Assembly: GCA_036346225.1 (NCBI GenBank)
Contig: JARFIW010000170.1
Span: 5,952,501 to 6,016,500 of the forward strand
DNA from: Platerodrilus igneus
Lineage: Eukaryota; Arthropoda; Insecta; Coleoptera; Lycidae
DNA length: 64,000 nucleotides
Direction: 5' to 3'
The notes beneath the pieces were generated by a model. The model saw only the letters and a list, made by a program, of their open reading frames with translations, did not search any database and was not told the DNA's origin. Position 1 is the first letter of the stretch; every line of letters begins with the position of its first letter. Below, in pieces: positions 54,975-64,000 of the stretch. Made by a program: the position numbers and the translations under genes.

Positions 54975-56705
54975 ATGAGCGTCTCCAAGGTGATTAACGT
55001 TTCTCAACTTCTTGGGAATAAAGTGAAACCGACAAATGAGCGATTTGGATTATGGCTGTTGACAGAAAATATGTGCAACAATAATCTGGTAACAGATATT
55101 GGTAATATTTGTTATGTCGAAGGCGAGCAGATGCTGACTGGTGGACTACACACACCAATTACAGAACCATTTTGTGACAATATAATGTTGGTTAAAATTT
55201 GCGACTTTCTGACGCCGAACAAAGCATCTGCAAGCAAAAGGATGTTTATCCTAAAAAGAAATTTGTGGTGCATTTAACAGCTATCTACGAAGAAAGTTTG
55301 ACCGATTTGTTTCGCTAGGCATGGTGTTAAAGCTAAGCTTCCGTTTTCTGGAAAGCACTAACAAGATGGGCCAGAGAGTAAAAGAAATTATCGGAAAAGA
55401 AGACCTCGAATGCATTAATAAAATATCCAAAATCCTATATGTGTTCCATACAAAGTGGAACTAGCAGATGTTGTTGGAAACTTTATTGGAGGAACTACCA
55501 GATATATTAGACGAACTCGAAAAAGATTATTTCTATCTTTTGACATGGATGTAACCCAAGATTTTGCGGGTATATTTAGCAAGATGGAGATGTGTAATTA
55601 TTTAACTACAAACCATAACTTTGCTATAAGGGCGAATACGAAGAAAAGTGTAATATTATAGTTGACAACGATAAAACTGTAGGAATTGATTGTTTAACAT
55701 GGCTAACAACCAATGCAAGAATTAAGATATACAACAAATTTGTGTGTCAGATAACAAGTCCTGGTGTTAATAAACAACTTGGCAATCATATACTAGATTT
55801 TTACGTTGTCCGATGTACGTTTAAGGGAAACATTTGCGTCTACTTTGGCCAAAGAACATGGTATTACGCGATTGGAAGCGACAATATACAACTGTGCAAT
55901 TGGAAGCTATGTCAGTGCGGAACGGGTGTAATCCCTTAAAAGACTGTTTAACGTTATTGGAAGATAGTAAGTTATACTTCCTAAAGGCGCCAATGTACTC
56001 GGTACCACTTGCCAAAATGTGGAGTAAGCTATCGGACAAGTTACAAAATAGTTGCTGTTTAGTGTATAATAACCTACTACAGTACGTGTATTGGGGAATG
56101 GTACAAAGAAATTGACGGCTTGCAAATTGTTGTCCGAAAACCAAAAGAAAGGGAAACATTGATAAAGTATGTGCTTTCGGCTTTAGTTTTAACTATTTAC
56201 CCGTAAATTATTTGGAGATAGTAGAGGAAGAAGACCAAGATAAAATAAAAATCTTACACAAGTGCTACATTAAAGCAGGTAGTACATATTTTACACACAA
56301 CACATATTCTACAATTCCAAAAGAAATAGTCATTTCGGAATTGGGATTGATAAATACACCCAACATTCGCCCAGAGGTTGTACGACAACGCGCAAATATT
56401 GGTAGTAAACTCTATCCGTTTACGCTAAAGGAAATTGCCATTATGTATGCCATACGCTGTAAGTGGAAGGAAAAGACAACTGAAATTAGAGGAAATGGAT
56501 GCAAAAGGCGAAAATTGACTACATGGAAAACACTGCGACAATACGCGAACAATACAAAGATGTGTTAGACAAAGAACATCTTATTAGAGAAAATGAGGAA
56601 GAATTAAAAGATTATTTTATGTGTCGATGGACTGACTTAGATACATCCGGGTTGTACAAGATGTATGCATTTGCGGTTAGTAAGAAAGACTCTTTAGTTA
56701 TGTAG
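54975..56705 (+). pseudogene. Palindrome gene A, unknown, replication-initiator-like at best
   Basis: From ATG 54,975 the frame reads NVSQLLGNKVKPTNERFGLW and GNICYVEGEQMLTG, then continues in changing frames: a Lys/Glu-rich part near 55,325-55,460, IDCLTWLTTNARIKIYNKF near 55,690, RLRETFASTLAKEHGITRLE near 55,820, and STIPKEIVISELGLINTPNI and PFTLKEIA at 56,310-56,450. The run K-YNK ... SPGVNKQLGNH ... R-E is reminiscent of plasmid or viral replication initiators, but no catalytic motif is certain. At least five frameshifts or stops are needed to read through, so it is non-functional as assembled. I do not recognise the family. Confidence 0.45.
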
Positions 56706-56777
56706 GTGTTCTTGCAGAAAAGGATGGTACTAAATCCGTATACTTTTAAAAGGTTATTCTAAAACGTATTTATCAAA

Positions 56778-57321
56778 ATGGCAGATAACAAAGACGAACT
56801 AAGGAATGCGGGTTTCGTAACCTTGGCGTACACCACACGCAAAGGGGTTCCGCTAAACATTGTATATTTACCTAGTAAAGAACCTTTCGGATCATTTAAA
56901 ACCGAGGGTCTTACAACCTATAACAACCATATATTCCCAAAAGTGGTGGATATGCAACTACGCAACGGTGTGTGGGAGAAAAGGATTTCTCCAATACCGA
57001 CAAGAAGAAGTCGATCAAGCTAACAAGATACGTATGCAGGATATAGTGGGAAAGCTGCAATTAAAAGATTGTCACAAGCTGCAGGAATTAGACGAGGGAA
57101 TGGATCTGGTTGTCGGCGGAATCAAAGTTTTTAAATATAGAGGCAAACTTCGGTACATTTTACAATTCGAAAACCTAGACGGTCTTTATGTATCAAACTA
57201 TTCGTTAGAAAAGGAGATAGAAGACTTGGGTGTCGATTTAAATTTTAAGCTGCGAATAAAATTAGATAAAATTAAAACCACTGCAAACAAACATAAAGAA
57301 AGGACTGTCTTCTGTGTATAA
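56778..57321 (+). pseudogene. Palindrome gene B, unknown
   Basis: ATG 56,778 opens MADNKDELRNAGFVTLAYTT, then VPLNIVYLPSKEPFGSFKTE and MQLRNGVWEK. A frameshift near 56,985 leads into KLQLKDCHKLQELDEGMD, FENLDGLYVSNYS and a basic end that stops at 57,321. A degraded second copy of its middle (AGGGTCTTACAACCTATAAC to GTGTGTGGGAGAA) is at 58,345-58,440. It sits 70 bp behind gene A. Function unknown. Confidence 0.45.
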
Positions 57322-57469
57322 CTTTGTATTAAAATTAAGTTTAAATGAGTCCATGCTTGGCATTAAATATTTTTAAATTTTGTTATGTATAATGTCGGAA
57401 TAAACATTTTATAATAGTATATAACATTGTTCTTATTTATAAAAGGCTGTAACGTTACCCCGAAATAGC

Positions 57470-57600
57470 AGTCGCACAGAGAGGGTGATGCGGCAGCGAG
57501 CATGGGCAGGTGCGTACGCGCATGGGCGCGCATGGGCAGGGGTGTGCATGCGCAGGGTGCTCATGAGCTGGGATGTCTGGGCGTACACGAGGGAGGCGGA
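57470..57600 (+). other. GC-rich block within both palindrome arms
   Basis: GCATGGGC and GCATGCGC words dominate. The left arm has the matching GC-rich block at about 52,860-52,945, so it was present before the arms diverged. Confidence 0.6.
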
Positions 57601-57785
57601 TGTTAACAGTCACCAAGCATCCACCTTTATTTGGTGTGGAGTACTTGCCTGCGTATGTATCCGGAGTAAAAGAATACGATTTGCATACGCAGCTTATTAA
57701 TAAAATTAGTTTATCGAGGGAAGATGACAAAGGTACATCATTCCTAATAGTACAACAATCTACGCATGGGGACGTAAAGATATAA
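57600..57785 (+). pseudogene. Palindrome gene C fragment, unknown
   Basis: The frame reads LTVTKHPPLFGVEYLPAYVS, then YDLHTQLINKISLSREDDKG and a stop at 57,785. It follows the GC-rich block without a start of its own, so the true N-terminus is unclear. No domain recognised. Confidence 0.35.
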
Positions 57786-58699
57786 GATAGTTGTTTATAT
57801 TTGTATAGATTTTGTAAACCTATTGTATATATTAGTTTTAAATTCCATAATTTTTAAGTTCTTCGCCCACCTTCCAAATCCTTCCGGCTTCTAACCTGGT
57901 TGACAGAGTATACGTGTTATCTCCACGTGGTATTCGGGACACTGCGGTTTTAGATTTCTTGGGATGGTTGGCTAAAGCATATGTCTTGCGTAGCAAAAAG
58001 GGTTTTAAAGATGGAGTTAAATAAAGATGGGCAAAAATTAGTCTTTAAAAGGCATAACTTTGTATGGGTGGTCCTATTTAAAATTTATTTACAGATTTGG
58101 GGTCCCTAGAAAATTTAATGTTAGTTGATGCCAAACAAAATATATTTATCTTAAAAGAGTGACTACCCTGCAAATAATAAATACAATATAACACTTGTCA
58201 ACAAAAAAGTTGTAGGAAAATTAAAGACGTATTTAATGGGGTCCAGTATTAGAATTTGTTGGTAATGTTAAGTCCTACTGTATTGTAGGCGAGAAAGATA
58301 CGATTAAAAAGATTAAAGGGTCTCACGAAGTGTAGTTAAGTAAAACCTAGGGTCTTACAACCTATAACGAGCATATACTCAAAAGGGTAGGCATGCAACT
58401 ACGCAGCAGTGTGTGGGAGAATATTCTCTCCAATAAGAAATTAAAGTTTCCATGTACGTAGCACCAGTCATTGGGAAATGGTCAAAATGTGGAACCTATA
58501 AAGGCGATTATTAATTATGGTTTAGAAAATAGGACTAAATAAAATAGCTTAGACTGGTTAATGTATATGGTTACATACTCGTACACATCCACAAACATCT
58601 GTTTACGTCCACAATATCGATACCGGTAGTTTTTGTTTAACAAATAGTAGGAAAGATACGTCGGTGTTAGTGCGTAAGCCCATAGGATCGTTGGATTAA

Positions 58700-59470
58700 A
58701 AAGAACGATGTGGCGGAATGTATGGTGGTCTCCGTTAGAATAATCGAAAGTGGTTAATTGATCGTATTAGATGTTTAAATAAGCGAAAGTGTAAAGGCCT
58801 ACATAAACAAAAATTTAATTATCCGACAAAAAGTGCGCGATGTGCTACACTTATAAAGAAAGTATGGAATGGTGCTTTTAGCGGCCCTAGCAGTAAAAGG
58901 GCGACTGACTTTTCCAAGCAACTACAAGAATAGCAGTAGCGCAGAGAAGGGGTATGCATGTATTATACAGTTGCTACAAAATATGTTAGTTTACGCGTAG
59001 CTCGGATGTGTAATTGATCACAACTTAAAGATCCTCGAGGTTTAAAAATTCGGCCCATTGTCGTTTGAAAATGTTTGTAAATTATCAGAACAGGAGCGGG
59101 TTGAAGTTTAATGGATGATTGACTGAGTTTTTCTACCTTTTACGAGGGAATTGGAAGTTGATAGACATCGAGCATCTAATTTCTATTTGGACGATATCGA
59201 GTACTTACCGGTTCTAGAAATCAACGTGCGATTGACCGCTATGCGAAAGTGTAAAAGCCTCACAGAAGCAAAATTTAATTATCATACGAAAAAGCGCGCG
59301 ATGTGTTATAGAAAGTATGGAATGGTGCTTGCATCGGTCCTAACTGTAAAAAGGAGAGTGACTTTTCTAGCAATTACAAGAATAGCAGTAGCGCGGCGAA
59401 GGGGTATGCATCTATTATACAGCGCATTGTTGCTATAAAATATGTTAGTTTACGGGAAGCTCGAACGTGC
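58700..59470 (+). repeat. Direct repeat with a small basic frame (58,740-58,985 and 59,215-59,460)
   Basis: Both units contain GCGAAAGTGTAAA-GCCT, AAATTTAATTAT, GCGCGATGTG, GTATGGAATGGTGCTT and AGCAGTAGCGC. The second lies in the 95-codon frame 59,151-59,438, which reads DDIEYLPVLEINVRL and TAMRKCKSLTEAKFNYHTKK. The left arm carries one equivalent copy. Product unknown. Confidence 0.55.
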
Positions 59471-60073
59471 ACAAATTAAATTTTAATCTATAATTAACCA
59501 CGGTCGTAAAAATGGGAAATTAATGGGTAATTTTAATAGTGCTAAGCATATACTTTCGCTTGGTGATTCATTTGGAAAATATTCAAGCCTATCATTTCCT
59601 AAAATATGACGTAGAAGTTATTTAAAATTAAATTGTTGTAAGTATCTTGTAGACAGCAAGTTGGTATTTTCTTAGTAATGGTTTAAAGTGTTTTTGGTTA
59701 TAGTAGCACTGCATCTTCTACAGCACGACTTGCACGCAATTTGTGTGCGTGTGCTATCACCCTTTTGGATTTTTAATATGCACGCGATCCGTATAACATG
59801 GAAGACGTTTCCGATGTTTCTACTAACGGCATTCGCACCATCGACGATGCGAACCAGGTGCATGCATTGGCGCTAAATGTATTGGACGAGCAGCAAGGAT
59901 TATAACGTCATTTAGTTCCCCGCCGAATCCTCAACTTCGTTCGGATGTCTTCGGAAACCTTCGGTTTGCATTCTATAAGGAGCATAAATCAGGTACGCTC
60001 GAGTAAGCTTTTTAGTTAGTTCGCTTACAAGTTTAACTAAAGTGCTATAGTGCGGGTTTTGTTTTGTACTAAA

Positions 60074-60592
60074 ATGGTACCTGCAAACGTTTATAAGTGC
60101 AACCCTTGCGGTGCTTCCTATACCTGGAAAATGTTCTCAAACGGCACCAGAACAAATGTCGTGGTGTAACATCGCCCAGGTTAAGCCGTCCGCAGCAAAG
60201 TACTTAAACTAGGTCTTGCGGTATCGCTTTTACGAGAATGGACAGCTTACAGCGACACAAGGAAAACAGCACGGTATGTCATTAAGCCGTAAACGTTCAA
60301 CGCCGCCAGCTGTTAAAGGGTCTTGTACGAAACAACCACGAATTATGTGTACAGTATGCGATTTCGAAATGGAAAACTACGTACGCCGCACACTTAAGGA
60401 GCAACAAACATAAAATGCATCAGTTACCGCTACTAACGAAGATGGCGTAGAAATGATTAGCACAGCGTTTAACAACTGTATGGCTAGCTATCGCATAAAT
60501 AACGCCAGCGTCGACGATGGAGTGTCCGAGTTTCTTTGGAAGCAGAAGGAACGATTTATTCGATTACTTAATAAAAAAGAATACAACATATA
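60074..60592 (+). pseudogene. Zinc-finger protein of DNA-virus/Maverick-like type, frameshifted
   Basis: ATG 60,074 opens MVPANVYKCNPCGASYTWK, a first C2H2-like half finger. In other frames follow CGIAFTRMDSLQRHKEN (a second finger, 60,217-60,270), IMCTVCDFEMENY (a third) and SNKHKM near 60,400, then GVEMISTAFNNCMASYRI and SEFLWKQKERFIRLL. From memory, this order (two or three fingers, then a G(V/I)xxIxxAFxxxxxSYRI segment) is seen in proteins of arthropod endogenous DNA-virus or Maverick-like elements, often near a protein-primed polymerase. At least three frameshifts are present; no polymerase is seen in the window. Confidence 0.5.
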
Positions 60593-60599
60593 ATCCGGA

Positions 60600-61040
60600 A
60601 AATACGTACGAGGTCTTAAACATCATTCCTAATAGTACAGCAACCTAATTAAGGTAGGTCAGTAAGCAATATTTAATTGCTGTTAATTGACTAGCATTTA
60701 GCGTACTTTCCTATTTAAAACCCATTACATTGAATGTGTTTACACGTGGTGTCGCTGGACGGTAAAACATATTGTTAGGTTAACGATAATATGTCTTATT
60801 AACCGAAAACACGTTTCCTCTTTTTACATTAATCTTTTTATTACAGGTCTATTTAAACAACACATTAATCTTTTTTGTTACAGGTTAACCTGTTGGATTC
60901 GGGTACACACCGGAAATAATGTTATACTTTGTAAAATTGTAATTAGTTTATTAAACTGTAAATTGATAAAATAAATTTTCGCATGCTTAATTTATGTTAA
61001 TACTGCTACGTGCTTGGTTAAAGGATTGTAGATATTAAAA
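60600..61040. other. Unassigned AT-rich DNA with a short direct repeat
   Basis: CATTAATCTTTT-TTACAGGT occurs twice (about 60,829 and 60,865). Near 60,620 CATCATTCCTAATAGTACA repeats a word from 57,739-57,757, so pieces of the palindrome unit extend here. No gene is seen. Confidence 0.4.
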
Positions 61041-61044
61041 GGAG

Positions 61045-61790
61045 AGGTGATTAGAAATTGATCTTGGTACAAAATCTTAAAATTGGGGTAGCTCTTAGGG
61101 ATGATGCAATCTGAAAAATTTAAAGAGATATGGGTAGCTGGAAAAATCTAATATTAATTAATACCAAACAAGGTAGGTTTATCTCGTGGGTGGAAATGTG
61201 GAGAAAGATTTATCTCGCAGAGGGTATGTGTAATTTTGCAGGGCGTGGTCCTATATTAAATCTGTTTATAGATTCGGATTCTACATAAAATTCTAGACTA
61301 ACAAGATGTATTGCATGTATAAAATTTTATAAGAACGCTCAAAAGTCGCTACAGGTAAAAATCTTAAAATTCGGGTAGCTCCCTTGGGGATGGTGCAATC
61401 TGAAAATTTAAAGAGATATGGGTAGCTGAGAAAATTTTAATATTAATTGATACCAAACAATGTACATTTATCTCGTGGGTGGAAGTGTGGAGAAAGATTT
61501 ATCTCGCAGAGGGTATATGTAACTTTGCAGGGCGGGGTCCTATTGCAAATCTGTTTGCAGATTCGGATTTTGCGTAAAATTGTAGACTAATTTAATGTAT
61601 CGCATGTATAAAAAAATGTTTAAGGACGGTCGGAAATCGCAACTGGTAAGAAATCTTGAAATCAGGGTAGCTCTCTGGGGATGATGCAATCTAAAAATTC
61701 TAGAAATTCGGGTAGCTGAGAAAATTCTAATATTAATTGATACCAAACAAGATAGGTTTATCTCGAAAGATGCAATGGCTAGACAAAGAA
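61045..61790 (+). repeat. ~290-bp tandem repeat, about 2.5 units
   Basis: Unit starts near 61,070, 61,356 and 61,648 (AAATCTTAAAATT-GGGTAGCTC); each has ATGATGCAATCT, TTAAAGAGATATGGGTAGCT, TTAATTGATACCAAACAA and TTTATCTCG. The same order of words, degraded, occurs in the palindrome arms at 58,050-58,180 and on the minus strand at about 52,560-52,620. Confidence 0.8.
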
Positions 61791-63240
61791 AACTATTTGG
61801 TTCAGATGAAAGATAAAAAAAAAATGGCTAGTCGAAGAAAACTTTTTGGTCCAGAATGTTAGCGGTAAAAAATCTTAAAAATAGGTTTATCTCGTGTGTG
61901 GAAATGTGGATGCTTGTGGAAATGTGGAGATGAATCTCCTCATTTCCTCCTTATGGGAATTTACATGTAAATTTGGTCCAGATGTGTGTGGAAATGTGGA
62001 TGCTGGTGGAAATGTGGCGGTGATTCGTAACTAAATACACTACTAGTTCCAAAATGTCAAATTTTTCTTGTCTGTATTCAACTTTTTGTGATTGGAGTAA
62101 TTATTGTTGTTAGGCTAAATTTATATGATTTTCCAGGTGGTACAGTTTCCAAATAACTAAAATGCTCTTCTTTTAAAATATTTGTTTTTATTAACTTGTA
62201 AAAATAAAATAATCTGTGTATGTATACATAAAAATGTCAACTTGACAATTTGTTATGAACTGAAAAAATGTTAGTTTATCATTTGCCTGAATTGAAAGTT
62301 GATACATCTAAAATAAACCGTTTCATGCATAATTTCTCCAAAAATTCTAACTTCTGCAAATGATGAAAATGAATATACTATTCAGATAGCTAACAAAGAA
62401 GCCTTATGACAAACAAACCCCTCACGTTGACGAGTCAAATGTTATGTCGTCGTCGTCGTCGTCGCGCGTCCCCCCCTCCCCCATCTAATCGGTAATTCAC
62501 AGAAAACTCAAAGAAAGTACGCCGCTAAAAATCCTGAGCGAAAACCTTAGTGTGCTAACAAAAATTGTAATCAACTAACTCAGTGGGATGGGTGATGTAA
62601 GTGTTTACAGAGGGAAAGAGTCGTAGAAAGAATAACAAGCGGGTGCCATAATCTGAGATCAGGAGAGTGATTCTGGCTTAAGAATATACCTGAAAATTCA
62701 TTAAGGATTACTATTACTTTAAACAAAACAAATATGAACCCTAAAAACACATAGGCGTATTTAAAACTGCTTACTGCCAAGACTGCTTCTAAAAACAAGT
62801 GCTAAATGACCTGAATGCTCAATCACGCTTCTAGGTAACTCCAAAATAATTTGTTACAGCAAAACTGCAAATATGCCGTTACATTAATGGAAAAAACCTC
62901 AAATATAAACATGTCTTTACACTACTATACACTACTTGTATCTAAGTATATAAACACACTTATGTTTTCATTACAAATACATAATACAGTCTTAAGCAAG
63001 TATTAAAAATCAAATATATCATAATATTACTTAAGTAGAATCTTAAACTAAACACACAGACGTACTGTAGGTATATTTCCATCAGTTCATGCATTAAATT
63101 TAGATTGTTTATTTTGTAGGATTGGCCGAAAAATAAAACATAAACCCTGATTTAAATAATTGAATTAATTTACTAGCATAAAATATAAACTTGGCAGGTC
63201 GCCGCATCATAACCGCGATTAATAATAATAATAATATCTG
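61790..63240. other. AT-rich DNA without supported genes
   Basis: Short repeats of GTGGAAATGTGGATG near 61,897-62,020 and a (GTC)n tract at 62,446-62,464. No coding motif seen. Confidence 0.4.
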
Positions 63241-63245
63241 CAGGT

Positions 63246-63438
63246 GTGTAAAATATTGCAAGCCTTCTGCGTGCGTCGATAGGCCTAAGGGTAGTAGAGG
63301 GAGTAGGTAAGGGGTTACTGTAACTTGTTGTTCAGAGATACAGAAGAACGTAAGAAGCTTTCATGATGTGTAGTCGCTTAGCTTGATTTATATTTAAATA
63401 AACCTTTCTTTAAACTTGATGTTGTTTATTGCATTACA
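63246..63438 (+). mobile_element. BEL/Pao LTR, 3' end
   Basis: Sequence ending TTGCATTACA (63,438) lies a few bases before a BEL primer-binding site. A likely start TGTGTAAAATATTGC at 63,246 gives a short ~190-bp LTR, but the true 5' boundary is not certain without the partner LTR, which is outside the window. Confidence 0.5.
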
Positions 63439-63445
63439 TCAACTT

Positions 63446-63463
63446 TGGTGCCGAAACCCGGGA
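63446..63463 (+). other. BEL/Pao primer-binding site
   Basis: TGGTGCCGAAACCCGGGA is the characteristic primer-binding sequence of BEL/Pao elements. It lies between the LTR end and the gag frame. Confidence 0.85.
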
Positions 63464-63630
63464 AGATCTGGTGATAAATATAAACGAGCTTTAACGTAAA
63501 TATTCGGAATAACGGAACGGGAACGCAAATATTTAACAGACGGCTATACTATCGAGGCTTCGTGATAGAACAAGTAAAAGGGACAATCTGTAGAACGCAC
63601 TTAACTAAAACAGTTAATAATATAAATTCT

Positions 63631-64000
63631 ATGCTAGAAAATAGTTTCAGTGTCGAAGACATTTATACAACTATGTCAAAGTTAAAGCTTGCAAGTGACA
63701 ATCTGAAAGAAATTGATAAGCAAATTGAACCTCTGCTTAAGGAAAATCTAGAGGACGAGTTAATGAAAAGGTTTGAATATGAAGAGGTTGCTGTAACTAC
63801 GATGTCTAAGTTGGAATTTAGATTAAAATGCCCAGAAAAGTCGCAGATAGAGGTTGACTCGAATTTAACGAATACGATACCAGTAAGTAACGAAGCAAGT
63901 AGGCCGTCCTTTACGTCGGTGAAGCTTCAACGTGTACAGTTAGCAAAGTATGATGGTACTGCAAACGGCTGGCTTCCTTTCTGGGAACAGTTTAGAAGTA
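63631..64000 (+). CDS. BEL/Pao gag (DUF1759), start of polyprotein, cut by the window edge
   Basis: The frame is open from upstream of ATG 63,631 to the end. It reads SVEDIYTTMSKLKLASDNLK and other heptad-like helical stretches, then VKLQRVQLAKYDGTANGWLP followed by FWEQFRS, the start of a DUF1759 domain (LPKxxLPxFxGxxxxWxxFWxxF). It should continue into protease, reverse transcriptase and integrase beyond 64,000. No stop or frameshift is seen, so this copy may be younger than the other elements. The exact start is uncertain because the frame is open further upstream. Confidence 0.8.
   Translation, partial: MLENSFSVEDIYTTMSKLKLASDNLKEIDKQIEPLLKENLEDELMKRFEYEEVAVTTMSKLEFRLKCPEKSQIEVDSNLTNTIPVSNEASRPSFTSVKLQRVQLAKYDGTANGWLPFWEQFRS

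Larger units (their letters stand above)
54925..59720 (+). repeat. Right arm of the palindrome (multi-ORF unit)
   Basis: The arm carries at least three broken protein frames in the same orientation (54,975-56,705; 56,778-57,321; 57,600-57,785) and repeated downstream modules. All are plus strand with almost no spacing, as in compact viral or transposon genomes. It is the inverted homologue of 51,445-54,560. Confidence 0.8.

Overview
The window is AT-rich eukaryotic DNA that looks like a large, repeat-laden arthropod-type genome. The reasons are a spliced secreted CAP-superfamily gene of the antigen-5/CRISP type, an RTE-clade LINE, BEL/Pao and Ty3/gypsy LTR elements, ZMYM1-like hAT and IS630/Tc1-type DNA transposons, a tRNA-derived SINE and a Mutator-type foldback element. 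There are no bacterial operons. I cannot name the species.

The only host gene I can assemble runs on the minus strand from 41,965 to about 8,085. Five exons join in phase (41,884-41,965; 41,719-41,837; 27,519-27,597; 8,863-9,020; 8,715-8,818) and a sixth is tentative (8,085-8,135). They encode a signal peptide followed by an almost complete CAP domain with both CRISP signatures. Two introns are only 44-46 bp, while two others are 14.1 and 18.5 kb and are filled with nested transposons.

Layout: 1-5.5 kb is a patchwork of direct and inverted AT-rich repeats. 5.7-8.0 kb holds a broken, duplicated protein-coding fragment, a tandem repeat and a GC-rich hAT-like terminus. Intron 3 (9.0-27.5 kb) holds an LTR/PBS remnant, a SINE, BEL/Pao fragments (one inverted), a hAT element (15,907-22,732, 8-bp target duplication) that carries further insertions, and an RTE LINE with two truncated RTE tails beside it. 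Intron 2 (27.6-41.7 kb) holds a 2.2-kb IS630/Tc1-like element and an 8.9-kb gag-only LTR element. The first LTR of that element is split by an insertion related, in inverted orientation, to the one at 20.8-22.4 kb.

Upstream of the gene are a degraded gypsy gag-protease element (45.4-48.0 kb), a coding-like stretch near 49 kb, a C2H2 zinc-finger fragment next to a 1,265-bp Mutator-like foldback element with a 9-bp target duplication (49,831-51,095), and a very large imperfect palindrome (about 51.4-59.9 kb). The palindrome arms are divergent copies of a multi-ORF, virus- or transposon-like unit that I cannot assign to a known family. Beyond it lie a zinc-finger gene resembling proteins of arthropod endogenous DNA virus/Maverick-like elements (60.1-60.6 kb), a ~290-bp tandem repeat related to the palindrome, and the start of a BEL/Pao element at the right edge.

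The palindromic unit is the best candidate for something undescribed. All similarity statements are by eye; no database search was run.
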